Assembly: GCA_015058845.1 (NCBI GenBank)
Contig: SVBO01000009.1
Location: forward strand, 1 to 36,785
DNA length: 36,785 bases
Reading direction: 5' to 3'
Source: Erysipelotrichaceae bacterium
GTDB lineage: Bacteria > Bacillota_I > Bacilli_A > Erysipelotrichales > Erysipelotrichaceae
In this document: positions 26,221 to 36,491 of the stretch, piece by piece
Position numbering within the stretch: position 1 is the stretch's first letter
How the letters are laid out: each line of letters begins with the position of its first letter
Notes under the pieces: generated by a model
What the model saw: the letters and a program-made list of their open reading frames with translations, nothing else
Databases searched by the model: none
What the model was told of the DNA's origin: nothing
Made by a program: the position numbers and the translations under genes

Positions 26221-29122
26221 GCTTAGATGCTCCTTTCTGCTTGATCGCTTCTAATAGACTACGAATACGGATCTTGACTGTACCCAAGTTAGTGATCTCA
26301 TCGATCTTGATCTGTGTATAGATATCATTACTTCCTTCAATGATCTCTCGCACTTCATCTGTTGTGATAGCATCGATACCACAGCCAAAGGATACTAGCT
26401 GGATCAAGTGTATATTATCTTTGTCTTTGACAAAGTGTGCAGCTTGATATAAACGAGAATGATAAGACCATTGATTCAATACTTTTAGCTTAGTAGTATC
26501 ATAATCACACTGTACACAATCCTCAGAGATGACATATACACCACTACTGGATAGATATTTATCAATACCGTGATTGATCAATGGATCAATATGATATGGA
26601 CGACCCGCTAACAGGATCACTTCCTTACCATCTCTTTGGGCACATTCAATGATCTCTTGGCCTTTGTTACGGATCTTTGTTAAGTGTTCCTCATATGTCT
26701 GGAATGCCTTCTCTAAAGCCACTGTAACTTCTTTAAATGTTATATCTGAATAATATTTAGTCAACATTTGATGTAACTTTGTCGGTAATTCTTGACGGTT
26801 ATGGATACCTACAAAATCATTGATCATAGTTATATCCTGTACTTGCTTCATATTCGCTTTGATCACTTCAGGATAATAGGCTACTACCGGACAGTTATAA
26901 CAGTTCTGAGTGTCTTTCTCAGGAATGTTGTAACTCATGCATGGATAGAAGATCGTAGTGATACCCTCTTCTACCAAAGCGTAAATAGAACCATGCACTA
27001 GTTTGGCCGGGAAGCATACTGTATCTGATGGGATCGTGTTCTGTGTCTTGTTATAAGCAGATAGAGATGTTTGTCTCTTACATACTACTTCAAATCCTAG
27101 CTCAGTAAAGAACGTGAACCAGAATGGATATAACTCATACATATTGAGTACCATTGGGATTCCGATCTTTCCACGTTTACCTTCTTTTGATGTGTAAGAA
27201 TCTAATAACTTTAACTTATATTGATAGATATTCATATCTAAGTTTTCTTCTTTATTCTTGATCGGTCTACTACAACGGTTACCACTGATATATCTTCTGC
27301 TATCGCTAAAGTCATTGATCGTTAATAAGCAATGATTTGTACAACCTTGACAATTGATAGTCCTAGCATCGACCTTAAAATTTTGTAACTGTTCTAATGT
27401 CAGTACAGTTGACTTCTCTTTTCTTTGTTCTAAGGCATACAGAGCACATCCATAGGCTCCCATTAGACCTGCAATATTCGGACGTACCACTTCTATTCCT
27501 AGTTCCTTTTCAAAGGCTCTTAACACTGCATCGTTATAGAAAGTACCTCCTTGTACGACAACATGTTTACCAAGATCTTTCGGATCTGTTGCACGAATAA
27601 CTTTATATAAAGCATTCTTCACGACACTCATTGATAATCCTGCTGAGATATCCGCAATACTTGCTCCATCTTTTTGGGCTTGCTTAACAGAAGAGTTCAT
27701 GAAGACAGTACAGCGTGAGCCTAGGTTGACCGGATGTTTAGCAAATAATCCGAGTTTAGAGAATTCTGCTATATCATAGTTTAAAGCATTCGCAAATGTC
27801 TGTAAGAAAGATCCACAGCCACTGGAACAAGCTTCATTCAAGAATAAGTTATCAATACTACCTTGACGGATCTTGAAACATTTCATATCTTGTCCGCCAA
27901 TATCAATAATAAAGTCTACATCATACATGAATTCTTTAGCTGCCTTCAAATGGGCCATTGTCTCAACTACACCATAGTCTACCATGAAAGCATGCTTGAT
28001 CATTTCTTCCCCATAACCTGTTACACAAGCGGATATGATATGTACATTTGGATCTTGTTCATAGATCTTCTCTAATTCTCTTTTTACTGGATCGATACTA
28101 TTTCCTTGATTAGTTTGATAGCTGGAATATACGATCTCTTTATTTGTGTTGATCAGTACGAATTTGATCGTTGTACTACCTACATCGATACCTAGCGCTA
28201 CTTCTCCTAATTTTTCTTCATTAGTAACTTTGATACTACTCTTACGATGTCTTTCTACAAAGACTTGGTATTCTTCTTCACTTTCGAACAATGGTTCTAA
28301 GGAGCGGAAGGATACATTCTCATTGTTATTCTTGATCTTCTCGATCATACTGGACAGATCTTTACACTCTTCTGCTAGTAAAGCAGTACCCATGGATACA
28401 TAGTACAAACTGTTCTCAGGGCATATACCGCTGATCTGTAGGGACTTATCAAAAGCTGTTCTTAGTTCACTACAGAATGTTAATGGACCTCCTAGATATA
28501 CGACCCTACCCTCGATATCTCTTCCTTGAGCTAAGCCACCGATCGTTTGATTGGCTACAGCATAATAGATACTCATGGCTAGATCTTCTTTCAGAGCACC
28601 TTGGTTGATCAATGGTTGCACATCTGACTTGGCAAATACACCACATCTGGATGCGATCGGATAGATCCTTTGATGCCCTTTAGCTAGATCATTCATCTCC
28701 TCAGCACTCACATTCAATAACTGTGCCATTTGATCAATGAAAGCTCCTGTACCACCCGCACAAGTACCATTCATTCTAGTTTCTACTCCATTTGTTAAGA
28801 ATAAGATCTTCGCATCCTCGCCACCAAGTTCAATGATGCAATCTACATCTTGCAAATATTGCTTAGCTGCACATCGAGTAGCATATACCTCTTGTACAAA
28901 AGGAATATCATAGGAACTTTGCAATCCCATGGCCCCTGAACCGGAGATCGCGATTGCTACTTCTGTTAATTGGAATTTCTCTTGGATCGTTTGTAGAACT
29001 TCTACTAACTTCTCATTGATGTGACATTTGTGTCTTTCATAGGAACTGTAGATCAACTCTAAAGAATCATTCAATAATGCACACTTGATGGTAGTAGAAC
29101 CAATATCGATACCTAACTTCAT
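26213..29122 (-). CDS. Double ASKHA activase (BcrA/BadF/HgdC-like) fused to DUF2229
   Basis: About 969 residues. Two copies of the ATP-dependent activator domain lie at about 3-255 and 308-570. Each has the opening G-I-D-[IV]-G-S-T-T-I-K and the cysteines that hold a [4Fe-4S] cluster at a dimer interface: C121 and C160 in copy one (TCAGGTGAF, SRCGVF), C432, C436 and C471 in copy two. A four-Cys segment (C591, C594, C598, C617) leads into a DUF2229-like region with CFPAKLVHG and GRPYHIDPLINHGI. The protein should use ATP to push electrons at low potential to the partner encoded next. The start at 29122 follows TAGGTGA with five bases spacing; a GTG three codons earlier is an alternative. Confidence 0.9.
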   Translation of the reverse strand: MKLGIDIGSTTIKCALLNDSLELIYSSYERHKCHINEKLVEVLQTIQEKFQLTEVAIAISGSGAMGLQSSYDIPFVQEVYATRCAAKQYLQDVDCIIELGGEDAKILFLTNGVETRMNGTCAGGTGAFIDQMAQLLNVSAEEMNDLAKGHQRIYPIASRCGVFAKSDVQPLINQGALKEDLAMSIYYAVANQTIGGLAQGRDIEGRVVYLGGPLTFCSELRTAFDKSLQISGICPENSLYYVSMGTALLAEECKDLSSMIEKIKNNNENVSFRSLEPLFESEEEYQVFVERHRKSSIKVTNEEKLGEVALGIDVGSTTIKFVLINTNKEIVYSSYQTNQGNSIDPVKRELEKIYEQDPNVHIISACVTGYGEEMIKHAFMVDYGVVETMAHLKAAKEFMYDVDFIIDIGGQDMKCFKIRQGSIDNLFLNEACSSGCGSFLQTFANALNYDIAEFSKLGLFAKHPVNLGSRCTVFMNSSVKQAQKDGASIADISAGLSMSVVKNALYKVIRATDPKDLGKHVVVQGGTFYNDAVLRAFEKELGIEVVRPNIAGLMGAYGCALYALEQRKEKSTVLTLEQLQNFKVDARTINCQGCTNHCLLTINDFSDSRRYISGNRCSRPIKNKEENLDMNIYQYKLKLLDSYTSKEGKRGKIGIPMVLNMYELYPFWFTFFTELGFEVVCKRQTSLSAYNKTQNTIPSDTVCFPAKLVHGSIYALVEEGITTIFYPCMSYNIPEKDTQNCYNCPVVAYYPEVIKANMKQVQDITMINDFVGIHNRQELPTKLHQMLTKYYSDITFKEVTVALEKAFQTYEEHLTKIRNKGQEIIECAQRDGKEVILLAGRPYHIDPLINHGIDKYLSSSGVYVISEDCVQCDYDTTKLKVLNQWSYHSRLYQAAHFVKDKDNIHLIQLVSFGCGIDAITTDEVREIIEGSNDIYTQIKIDEITNLGTVKIRIRSLLEAIKQKGASKHE

Positions 29123-29170
29123 AACTCTCACCTACTTCTAATTCATAGAGGTCAATGTAGATCTTACTCT

Positions 29171-30988
29171 CTATGTATTCAATATACTCATGAATTCATC
29201 ACCTGTAATCGTTTCATGTTCATACAAATACTGTGCTAACTTATGTAGTTTTTCTTCATTTTCTTTAATAATATTCTTAGCTTTCGCATGTTGCTTTTTA
29301 ACTAATTGTGTTACTTTCTCATCGATCCGAGTCTGTGTTTCCAGTGAACATACTAAACTAGCATCGCCACCTAAATATTGATTAGAAACATTCTCTAATG
29401 CCACCATTCCAAACTCTTCATCCATTCCGAAACGGGTGATCATCGCACGAGCTAACTTAGTTGCTTGTTCTATATCATTGCTAGCCCCGGTCGTGATCGT
29501 ATGCAATGCTATTTCTTCTGCAGCTCTACCGGCAGTATAAGTCGCGATTCGATTCTCGATGTCTTCTTTACTCATTAGATAATGATTACCTTCTTCTACT
29601 TGCATCGTATATCCTAGTGCTCCGGAAGTACGTGGAATAATGGTGATCTTTTGTACTGGTGCTGAATTTGTTTGCATGGCAGCTACTAACGCATGACCTA
29701 TCTCATGATATGCCACTGCCATTTTTTCTTTATTCGTCAATACAGCATTCTTCTTCTCATAACCGGCAATAACTACTTCAATACTTTCTTCTAAATCACT
29801 TTGTAATACAGTATTACGATGATTACGTACTGCTCTTAGGGCAGCTTCATTTACAATATTCGCTAACTCTGCTCCACTGGCACCGGATGCCATTCGTGCT
29901 ACTTGTAGATAATCGATCCCTGGTTCTGTTTTTACTTTCTTAGCATGCACTTTCAGGATCTCTTCTCTTCCCTTTAGGTCCGGTAATTCTACCGGTACAC
30001 GACGATCGAATCTACCCGGTCTTGTTAATGCTGGATCTAGTGATTCCGGTCTGTTTGTAGCTGCCAGAATGATCACTCCATTATTACCTTCAAAACCATC
30101 CATTTCAGTTAATAATTGATTCAATGTCTGCTCTCTTTCATCATTACCACCAATACGACCATCTCTCTTCTTACCGATCGCATCGATCTCATCAATGAAT
30201 ACGATACATGGTGCTTTTTCTTTCGCTTGTTTAAACAGATCTCTAACTTTAGAAGCACCCATACCCACAAACATCTCTACAAATTCTGAACCAGAAATCG
30301 AGAAGAATGGTACATTAGCTTCACCGGCTACTGCCTTAGCTAACATCGTTTTACCTGTTCCCGGAGGACCTACTAGTAAGATCCCCTTAGGCATGGAGGC
30401 ACCGATCTCTTGATACTTCTTAGGAGTATGCAGATAATCTACGATCTCTGCTAGATTCTCTTTCGCTTCATCTTCTCCGGCTACATCACTGAACTTGATC
30501 CCTTGAGAAGATTGTACATAGATCTTAGCATTAGATTTACCCATTCCAAACATCATGGTATTATTACCGGCCATTTTGTTCATCATGCGTTTATTCATCA
30601 ACTGTCCAAATCCAAAGAACACTACCATTGGTAATATCCATTTCGTAAAGATATTCATTAAAGGAGAGGCTTCCTCAACGATCGGTGATGCGAATAAAAC
30701 ATCTGCTTCCACTAAACGATCTACTAACTTAGTATCACTTGCGATAATACCAGTTCGATAGATCACAGATTCATCCTCTTTCGTAACAAATAATATTTGA
30801 TTTTCTTGAATCTCCGCTCGACTGATCTCTTCTGCTTCAGTCATACTTATGAATGTACTATAATCAATATCTTGAATAGACATATTGTTTAGATACGGAA
30901 TAAGTGCGAAATTCAATAAACCTACAATGATCAATGCTATTCCGTAATATAGCATTAGATTCTTTTTAGGTGGTCTTATTTCTTTCAT
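29171..30988 (-). CDS. ftsH: ATP-dependent zinc metalloprotease FtsH
   Basis: A membrane-bound AAA+ protease that degrades membrane and short-lived soluble proteins. There are two membrane helices at 11-30 and about 112-130, with an extracellular loop of about 80 residues. Walker A GPPGTGKT is at 207-214, Walker B VFIDEIDA at 263-270 and a second region of homology TNRPESLDPALTRPGRFD. The zinc site HEIGH at 428-432 has likely third ligand D505. At 605 residues it lacks the long acidic tail of some homologues. HEIGH instead of HEAGH is a known functional variant. GGAGG lies seven bases before the ATG. It follows a two-component system and precedes the reductase genes by about 48 bases, with no terminator between. 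Confidence 0.96.
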   Translation of the reverse strand: MKEIRPPKKNLMLYYGIALIIVGLLNFALIPYLNNMSIQDIDYSTFISMTEAEEISRAEIQENQILFVTKEDESVIYRTGIIASDTKLVDRLVEADVLFASPIVEEASPLMNIFTKWILPMVVFFGFGQLMNKRMMNKMAGNNTMMFGMGKSNAKIYVQSSQGIKFSDVAGEDEAKENLAEIVDYLHTPKKYQEIGASMPKGILLVGPPGTGKTMLAKAVAGEANVPFFSISGSEFVEMFVGMGASKVRDLFKQAKEKAPCIVFIDEIDAIGKKRDGRIGGNDEREQTLNQLLTEMDGFEGNNGVIILAATNRPESLDPALTRPGRFDRRVPVELPDLKGREEILKVHAKKVKTEPGIDYLQVARMASGASGAELANIVNEAALRAVRNHRNTVLQSDLEESIEVVIAGYEKKNAVLTNKEKMAVAYHEIGHALVAAMQTNSAPVQKITIIPRTSGALGYTMQVEEGNHYLMSKEDIENRIATYTAGRAAEEIALHTITTGASNDIEQATKLARAMITRFGMDEEFGMVALENVSNQYLGGDASLVCSLETQTRIDEKVTQLVKKQHAKAKNIIKENEEKLHKLAQYLYEHETITGDEFMSILNT

Positions 30989-31098
30989 TTATATACCTCC
31001 ATTTTAGAAATAATCGTATCATTTTATCTTCAACTATCCCTCAAACTAAATTCAACAATCCTTGAGATACCTAAATGAATCTATCCTCTTCTAAACTT

Positions 31099-32103
31099 CT
31101 ATAACATCACTGTAAAACGACAACCATATTCAAGATTACATACCTCTATCTTGCCATGATATAGTTCAACAATATGCTTTACTAAAGCAAGACCTAAACC
31201 ATTTCCCTCTTGTTTACGAGATGTATCTGCTTGATAGAATTTATTAAAGATATATGGCATATCTTCTTCATTAATTCCTGCTCCTTCATCCTCTATTACA
31301 AAGTAGATATGTTCTGCTTGACGATATAATTTGATCTTGATCATACTTCCATATGGAGTAAACTTGATCGCATTACTGATCAGATTATTCCAAACATGTA
31401 ATAATAAAGACTCATTTCCTACATAGGTCAGATCTTCTAGATCAATATCAAATTCGATCTCTTTTGCTGTCCATTTGCTTTCTAACATCATGATCGCTTC
31501 ACGGATCTGTTCATCCAGATCAAAGGGTTGTGATATTTTCTGAATACCCTGATTCTCTAATTTAGATAGCAACAAGATATTGTTCGTTAACTCACATAAC
31601 TTCTCAGAATTAAACAAGATCTTATCTATATACTGCATACGTTCTTCCTCAGTACTCTCTCCATCCTGTAGTAAAGTAGCATACCCGGAGATCGCATTGA
31701 TCGGTGTTTTGATCTCATGAGATACATTAGATATGAAACTAGATTGTAATGTCTCAATTTTACTCAACTCTTTGGCCATGATATTGAAACTTCCATATAT
31801 ATCACGTACTTCTTTAACTTTACTATTGTTATCTAACTGGATATTGAAGTTGCCTTCGGATACTCGCTTCATTGCTGAACTTAAGCGTTCAACAGGTCGT
31901 AAGATCATTTGATTAACATATAAAGATATTCCCCCTCCCACAACTCCACTTATCACTAATGGGAAAAGAAAGAATATTGACTTAGGGGAGATCTCTAATA
32001 TATTGATCAAGAAAGTGAAGAATATTAATGCTACTGTAATCTCTATTACTGAGATAATAGTGAATAACAATCTCAGGTTGACATTGAATGGTCTTTTTCT
32101 CAT
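31099..32103 (-). CDS. Sensor histidine kinase (HAMP-HisKA-HATPase) with minimal external loop
   Basis: 334 residues. Two membrane helices (about 11-35 and 43-64) are joined by only about seven residues, so there is no room for an extracellular sensor domain, as in intramembrane-sensing kinases. A HAMP domain follows (about 66-118). The H-box is SNVSHEIKTPIN with H129; the N-box WNNLISNAIKFT, G1 DEGAGI and G2 GNGLGL are all intact, so it should be an active kinase. Its ATG overlaps the end of the response regulator by four bases. About 110 bases separate it from ftsH with no clear terminator; an extra promoter there is possible. Confidence 0.93.
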   Translation of the reverse strand: MRKRPFNVNLRLLFTIISVIEITVALIFFTFLINILEISPKSIFFLFPLVISGVVGGGISLYVNQMILRPVERLSSAMKRVSEGNFNIQLDNNSKVKEVRDIYGSFNIMAKELSKIETLQSSFISNVSHEIKTPINAISGYATLLQDGESTEEERMQYIDKILFNSEKLCELTNNILLLSKLENQGIQKISQPFDLDEQIREAIMMLESKWTAKEIEFDIDLEDLTYVGNESLLLHVWNNLISNAIKFTPYGSMIKIKLYRQAEHIYFVIEDEGAGINEEDMPYIFNKFYQADTSRKQEGNGLGLALVKHIVELYHGKIEVCNLEYGCRFTVML

Positions 32104-32771
32104 TGTCTTTCCACCTTATATCCTAGACCTCTGATCGTAGTGATCCTGAAATCCGAATTATCTCTGAACTTTTCACGTAATCTTCCTATATGTACATCTA
32201 CTGTATGAGTATCTGTTTCATTCTCATACCCCCAAATATCATCCATCAATTGTCTGCGAGTAAAGATCTTCTCGGGATAAGAAGCCATTTTGAATAACAA
32301 CATAAATTCCTTCTGAGGAAGAATAAAAGATTCTTTCTCAGTAGTGACCTTCAATGAATCACATTCCATAATGGTATTCCCCATGATCAATCTTCGATCA
32401 TTGATCATCTGTGTTCTTCTAAGTAAAGCTTGTACTCTTAATACCATTTCATTAATATTGATCGGCTTGACCATATAATCATCACTACCTAATAAGAACC
32501 CTTTACGCATATCATCAAAGGTATCCTTAGCTGTAATGATCAACACCGGTGTCATTATATTAGAATCACGTAGTGATTGAACTAACTCATAACCATCCAT
32601 GATCGGCATCATGATATCGGAAATGATCAAGTCAAAGTATTTCTTATCCATCAGATCTAAGGCTTCTTTCCCATTTGTGACCCCTGTTACTTGGTATCCA
32701 TTCTTTGTTAATACTTTTGAGAATAGTTGTCTTAGTTCACGATCATCTTCTGCTATTAATATTTGAAACAT
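32100..32771 (-). CDS. OmpR/PhoB-family response regulator
   Basis: 223 residues. The receiver domain (1 to about 118) has acidic pocket E8-D9-D10, phospho-acceptor D52 in IISDIMMPIMDG and the conserved Lys in DDYMVKP. The C-terminal winged helix (about 125-223) shows FTRRQLMDDIWG, TDTHTVDVHIGRLREKF and TIRGLGYKVE, the recognition-helix region. AGAGGTGA lies six bases before the ATG. It partners with the kinase encoded next. Targets are unknown, but the downstream ftsH and reductase genes are natural candidates given their order. Confidence 0.95.
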   Translation of the reverse strand: MFQILIAEDDRELRQLFSKVLTKNGYQVTGVTNGKEALDLMDKKYFDLIISDIMMPIMDGYELVQSLRDSNIMTPVLIITAKDTFDDMRKGFLLGSDDYMVKPININEMVLRVQALLRRTQMINDRRLIMGNTIMECDSLKVTTEKESFILPQKEFMLLFKMASYPEKIFTRRQLMDDIWGYENETDTHTVDVHIGRLREKFRDNSDFRITTIRGLGYKVERQ

Positions 32772-32796
32772 ATAATCACCTCTTTATCTGGTTTTT

Positions 32797-32810
32797 ATTA
32801 TATCATTATA
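32797..32810 (-). promoter_or_regulatory. Two overlapping -10 candidates for the two-component/FtsH operon
   Basis: Two copies of TATAAT stand on the minus strand at 32802-32797 and 32810-32805, about 26-34 bases before the response regulator ATG. A TTGAAT about 15 bases before the distal copy is the best -35, with short spacing. Confidence 0.5.
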
Positions 32811-32868
32811 AGACTATCATTCGAAATTCAAACAAATTTCAACTATTTATCAACAAATGTTGAGAATC

Positions 32869-32895
32869 AAAAAGGGAGCTGATCACTCAGTTCCC
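32869..32895 (-). terminator. Rho-independent terminator of glpK
   Basis: GGGAACTGA and TCAGCTCCC form a 9-bp stem with one internal mismatch and a 4-base loop, followed by TTTTTG on the minus strand, just after the glpK stop. Confidence 0.8.
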
Positions 32896-32901
32896 CTATT
32901 A

Positions 32902-35263
<2,362 letters not shown>

Positions 35264-35287
35264 GATCTCACTTCTTTCTATGAGTAA

Positions 35288-35316
35288 AGTATACTAGATT
35301 TATAAGAATATGTAAA
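35288..35316 (-). promoter_or_regulatory. Sigma-A promoter of the alpha/beta hydrolase gene
   Basis: On the minus strand, -35 TTTACA (35316-35311), a 17-base spacer and -10 TATACT (35293-35288), each one base from consensus. The -35 abuts the terminator of the upstream gene. Confidence 0.75.
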
Positions 35317-35344
35317 AGAAAGAGAGGTTTTTACCTCTCTTTCT
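35313..35344 (-). terminator. Rho-independent terminator of the five-repeat gene
   Basis: AGAAAGAGAGGT and ACCTCTCTTTCT form a perfect 12-bp stem (35317-35344) with a 4-base loop, followed by TTTTAC on the minus strand. Confidence 0.88.
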
Positions 35345-35372
35345 AAGTAAATTGATTATCTCGGATAACTTT

Positions 35373-36476
35373 TTAAGATATTTTAGGCTTTATAGTCAGT
35401 TTTTTATTCTTGATCTTCTTTGGACTAGACATAACTAAAGTGTTTTTCGGTGCTTTAGATCTTAAGTTTCTAGTTGCCATATAAATACAACCACAGGATA
35501 CAGTTTTCCCACTTTTTAGGTTAGCTATATTCTTTATGACCTCATTGCCACAATCACAGCGACATTTCCAATAAGTAGCACCGTTTTTTCTTTCCACGAA
35601 TTCTATTGCCGTAAGTCTTCCATATCTTTGACCAGTCATATCCTTAAAGGCTCTACCCTTTTTAGGTAGATGATCCTTTATTTTATCAAAATGTTTCTTT
35701 TCTCGTTTTAATACAGAAGTAGACCGTAGTATAATTTCACCAGTATCCTTTTGGCATTTCCAAACTATATTGCCATAGCTTCTTTTATCTGTTTTTCCTA
35801 ACACAGTAAATCTACCGAAAGTCTGTCCTGTTAGATCCTTATACCTTTTGGCTTTATGGCTTTCCTGTCGTACAACATCTCTTCGATAACATCCACAAGA
35901 TTTAACATTTCCACTTCTAAGGCGTTTACTTGGTAGGAATACGGTATTCCCACAGTCACATGTACATTCCCAAATAATAGAACGTTTTGACTCTTGTTCT
36001 TTCACTGGACGAATTACTGTTAATCTTCCAAAGCGTTGCCCTGTTAGATCTTTTGCTTTAGCTTTCAAGCAACCACAGGATCTTATATAACCACTAACAA
36101 GATCACTGGATCTGACTTCTACAGTGTTGCCACAATCACAAAGGCACTCCCATATTACAGAGCCACTATTACTTCTGGCATCTGTAGGATGAATTGCTGT
36201 AAGAATCCCGAATCTTTGATTTGAAATATCTTTATATTTTCTACCTGTTTTTCCTTTACCTGCCCCACATCCACAGGACTTTGTATTTCCGGATGTAAGA
36301 TAATTAGTAGGAACTTCTATAATATTTCCACATTCACAAAGGCATTTCCACAAATAGCAGTTATGTTTATTTTGCTTATAAGTATTCTCTATGACAGTGA
36401 GCTTACCAAAGTTCTTACCAGTAAGATCACGGACCACTCTTTTGCGTTTCTCAACGATTTCGTTTCTCTTAGCCAC
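35373..36476 (-). CDS. Protein of five tandem Cys-rich repeats (predicted zinc-binding, DNA-binding-like)
   Basis: 367 residues made almost wholly of one repeated unit at about 17-70, 83-136, 143-196, 214-262 and 279-330. The unit is D-[LM]-T-G-Q-R-[FY]-G-R-L-T-[VA]-I, a variable stretch of about 15-20, W-[KE]-C-x-C-[DE]-C-G-N, about 15 residues, L-x-S-G-x(3)-S-C-G-C. Repeats 1, 2, 3 and 5 keep all five Cys; repeat 4 has lost them except one. Ends are Lys/Arg-rich. The same unit occurs singly in phage and mobile-element proteins, often beside HNH or AP2-like domains; no nuclease domain is present here. The start is a GTG at 36476 without a visible RBS, 15 bases after the previous stop, so translation may be coupled. 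Function is not known; nucleic-acid binding is an inference. Confidence 0.82.
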   Translation of the reverse strand: MAKRNEIVEKRKRVVRDLTGKNFGKLTVIENTYKQNKHNCYLWKCLCECGNIIEVPTNYLTSGNTKSCGCGAGKGKTGRKYKDISNQRFGILTAIHPTDARSNSGSVIWECLCDCGNTVEVRSSDLVSGYIRSCGCLKAKAKDLTGQRFGRLTVIRPVKEQESKRSIIWECTCDCGNTVFLPSKRLRSGNVKSCGCYRRDVVRQESHKAKRYKDLTGQTFGRFTVLGKTDKRSYGNIVWKCQKDTGEIILRSTSVLKREKKHFDKIKDHLPKKGRAFKDMTGQRYGRLTAIEFVERKNGATYWKCRCDCGNEVIKNIANLKSGKTVSCGCIYMATRNLRSKAPKNTLVMSSPKKIKNKKLTIKPKIS

Positions 36477-36491
36477 GATAACTGTCTAAGA

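Noticed and set aside
29144-29175. A 7-bp inverted repeat between ftsH and the activase gene as a terminator
   Set aside because: The stem is short, the loop is 18 bases and no T-run follows on the minus strand.
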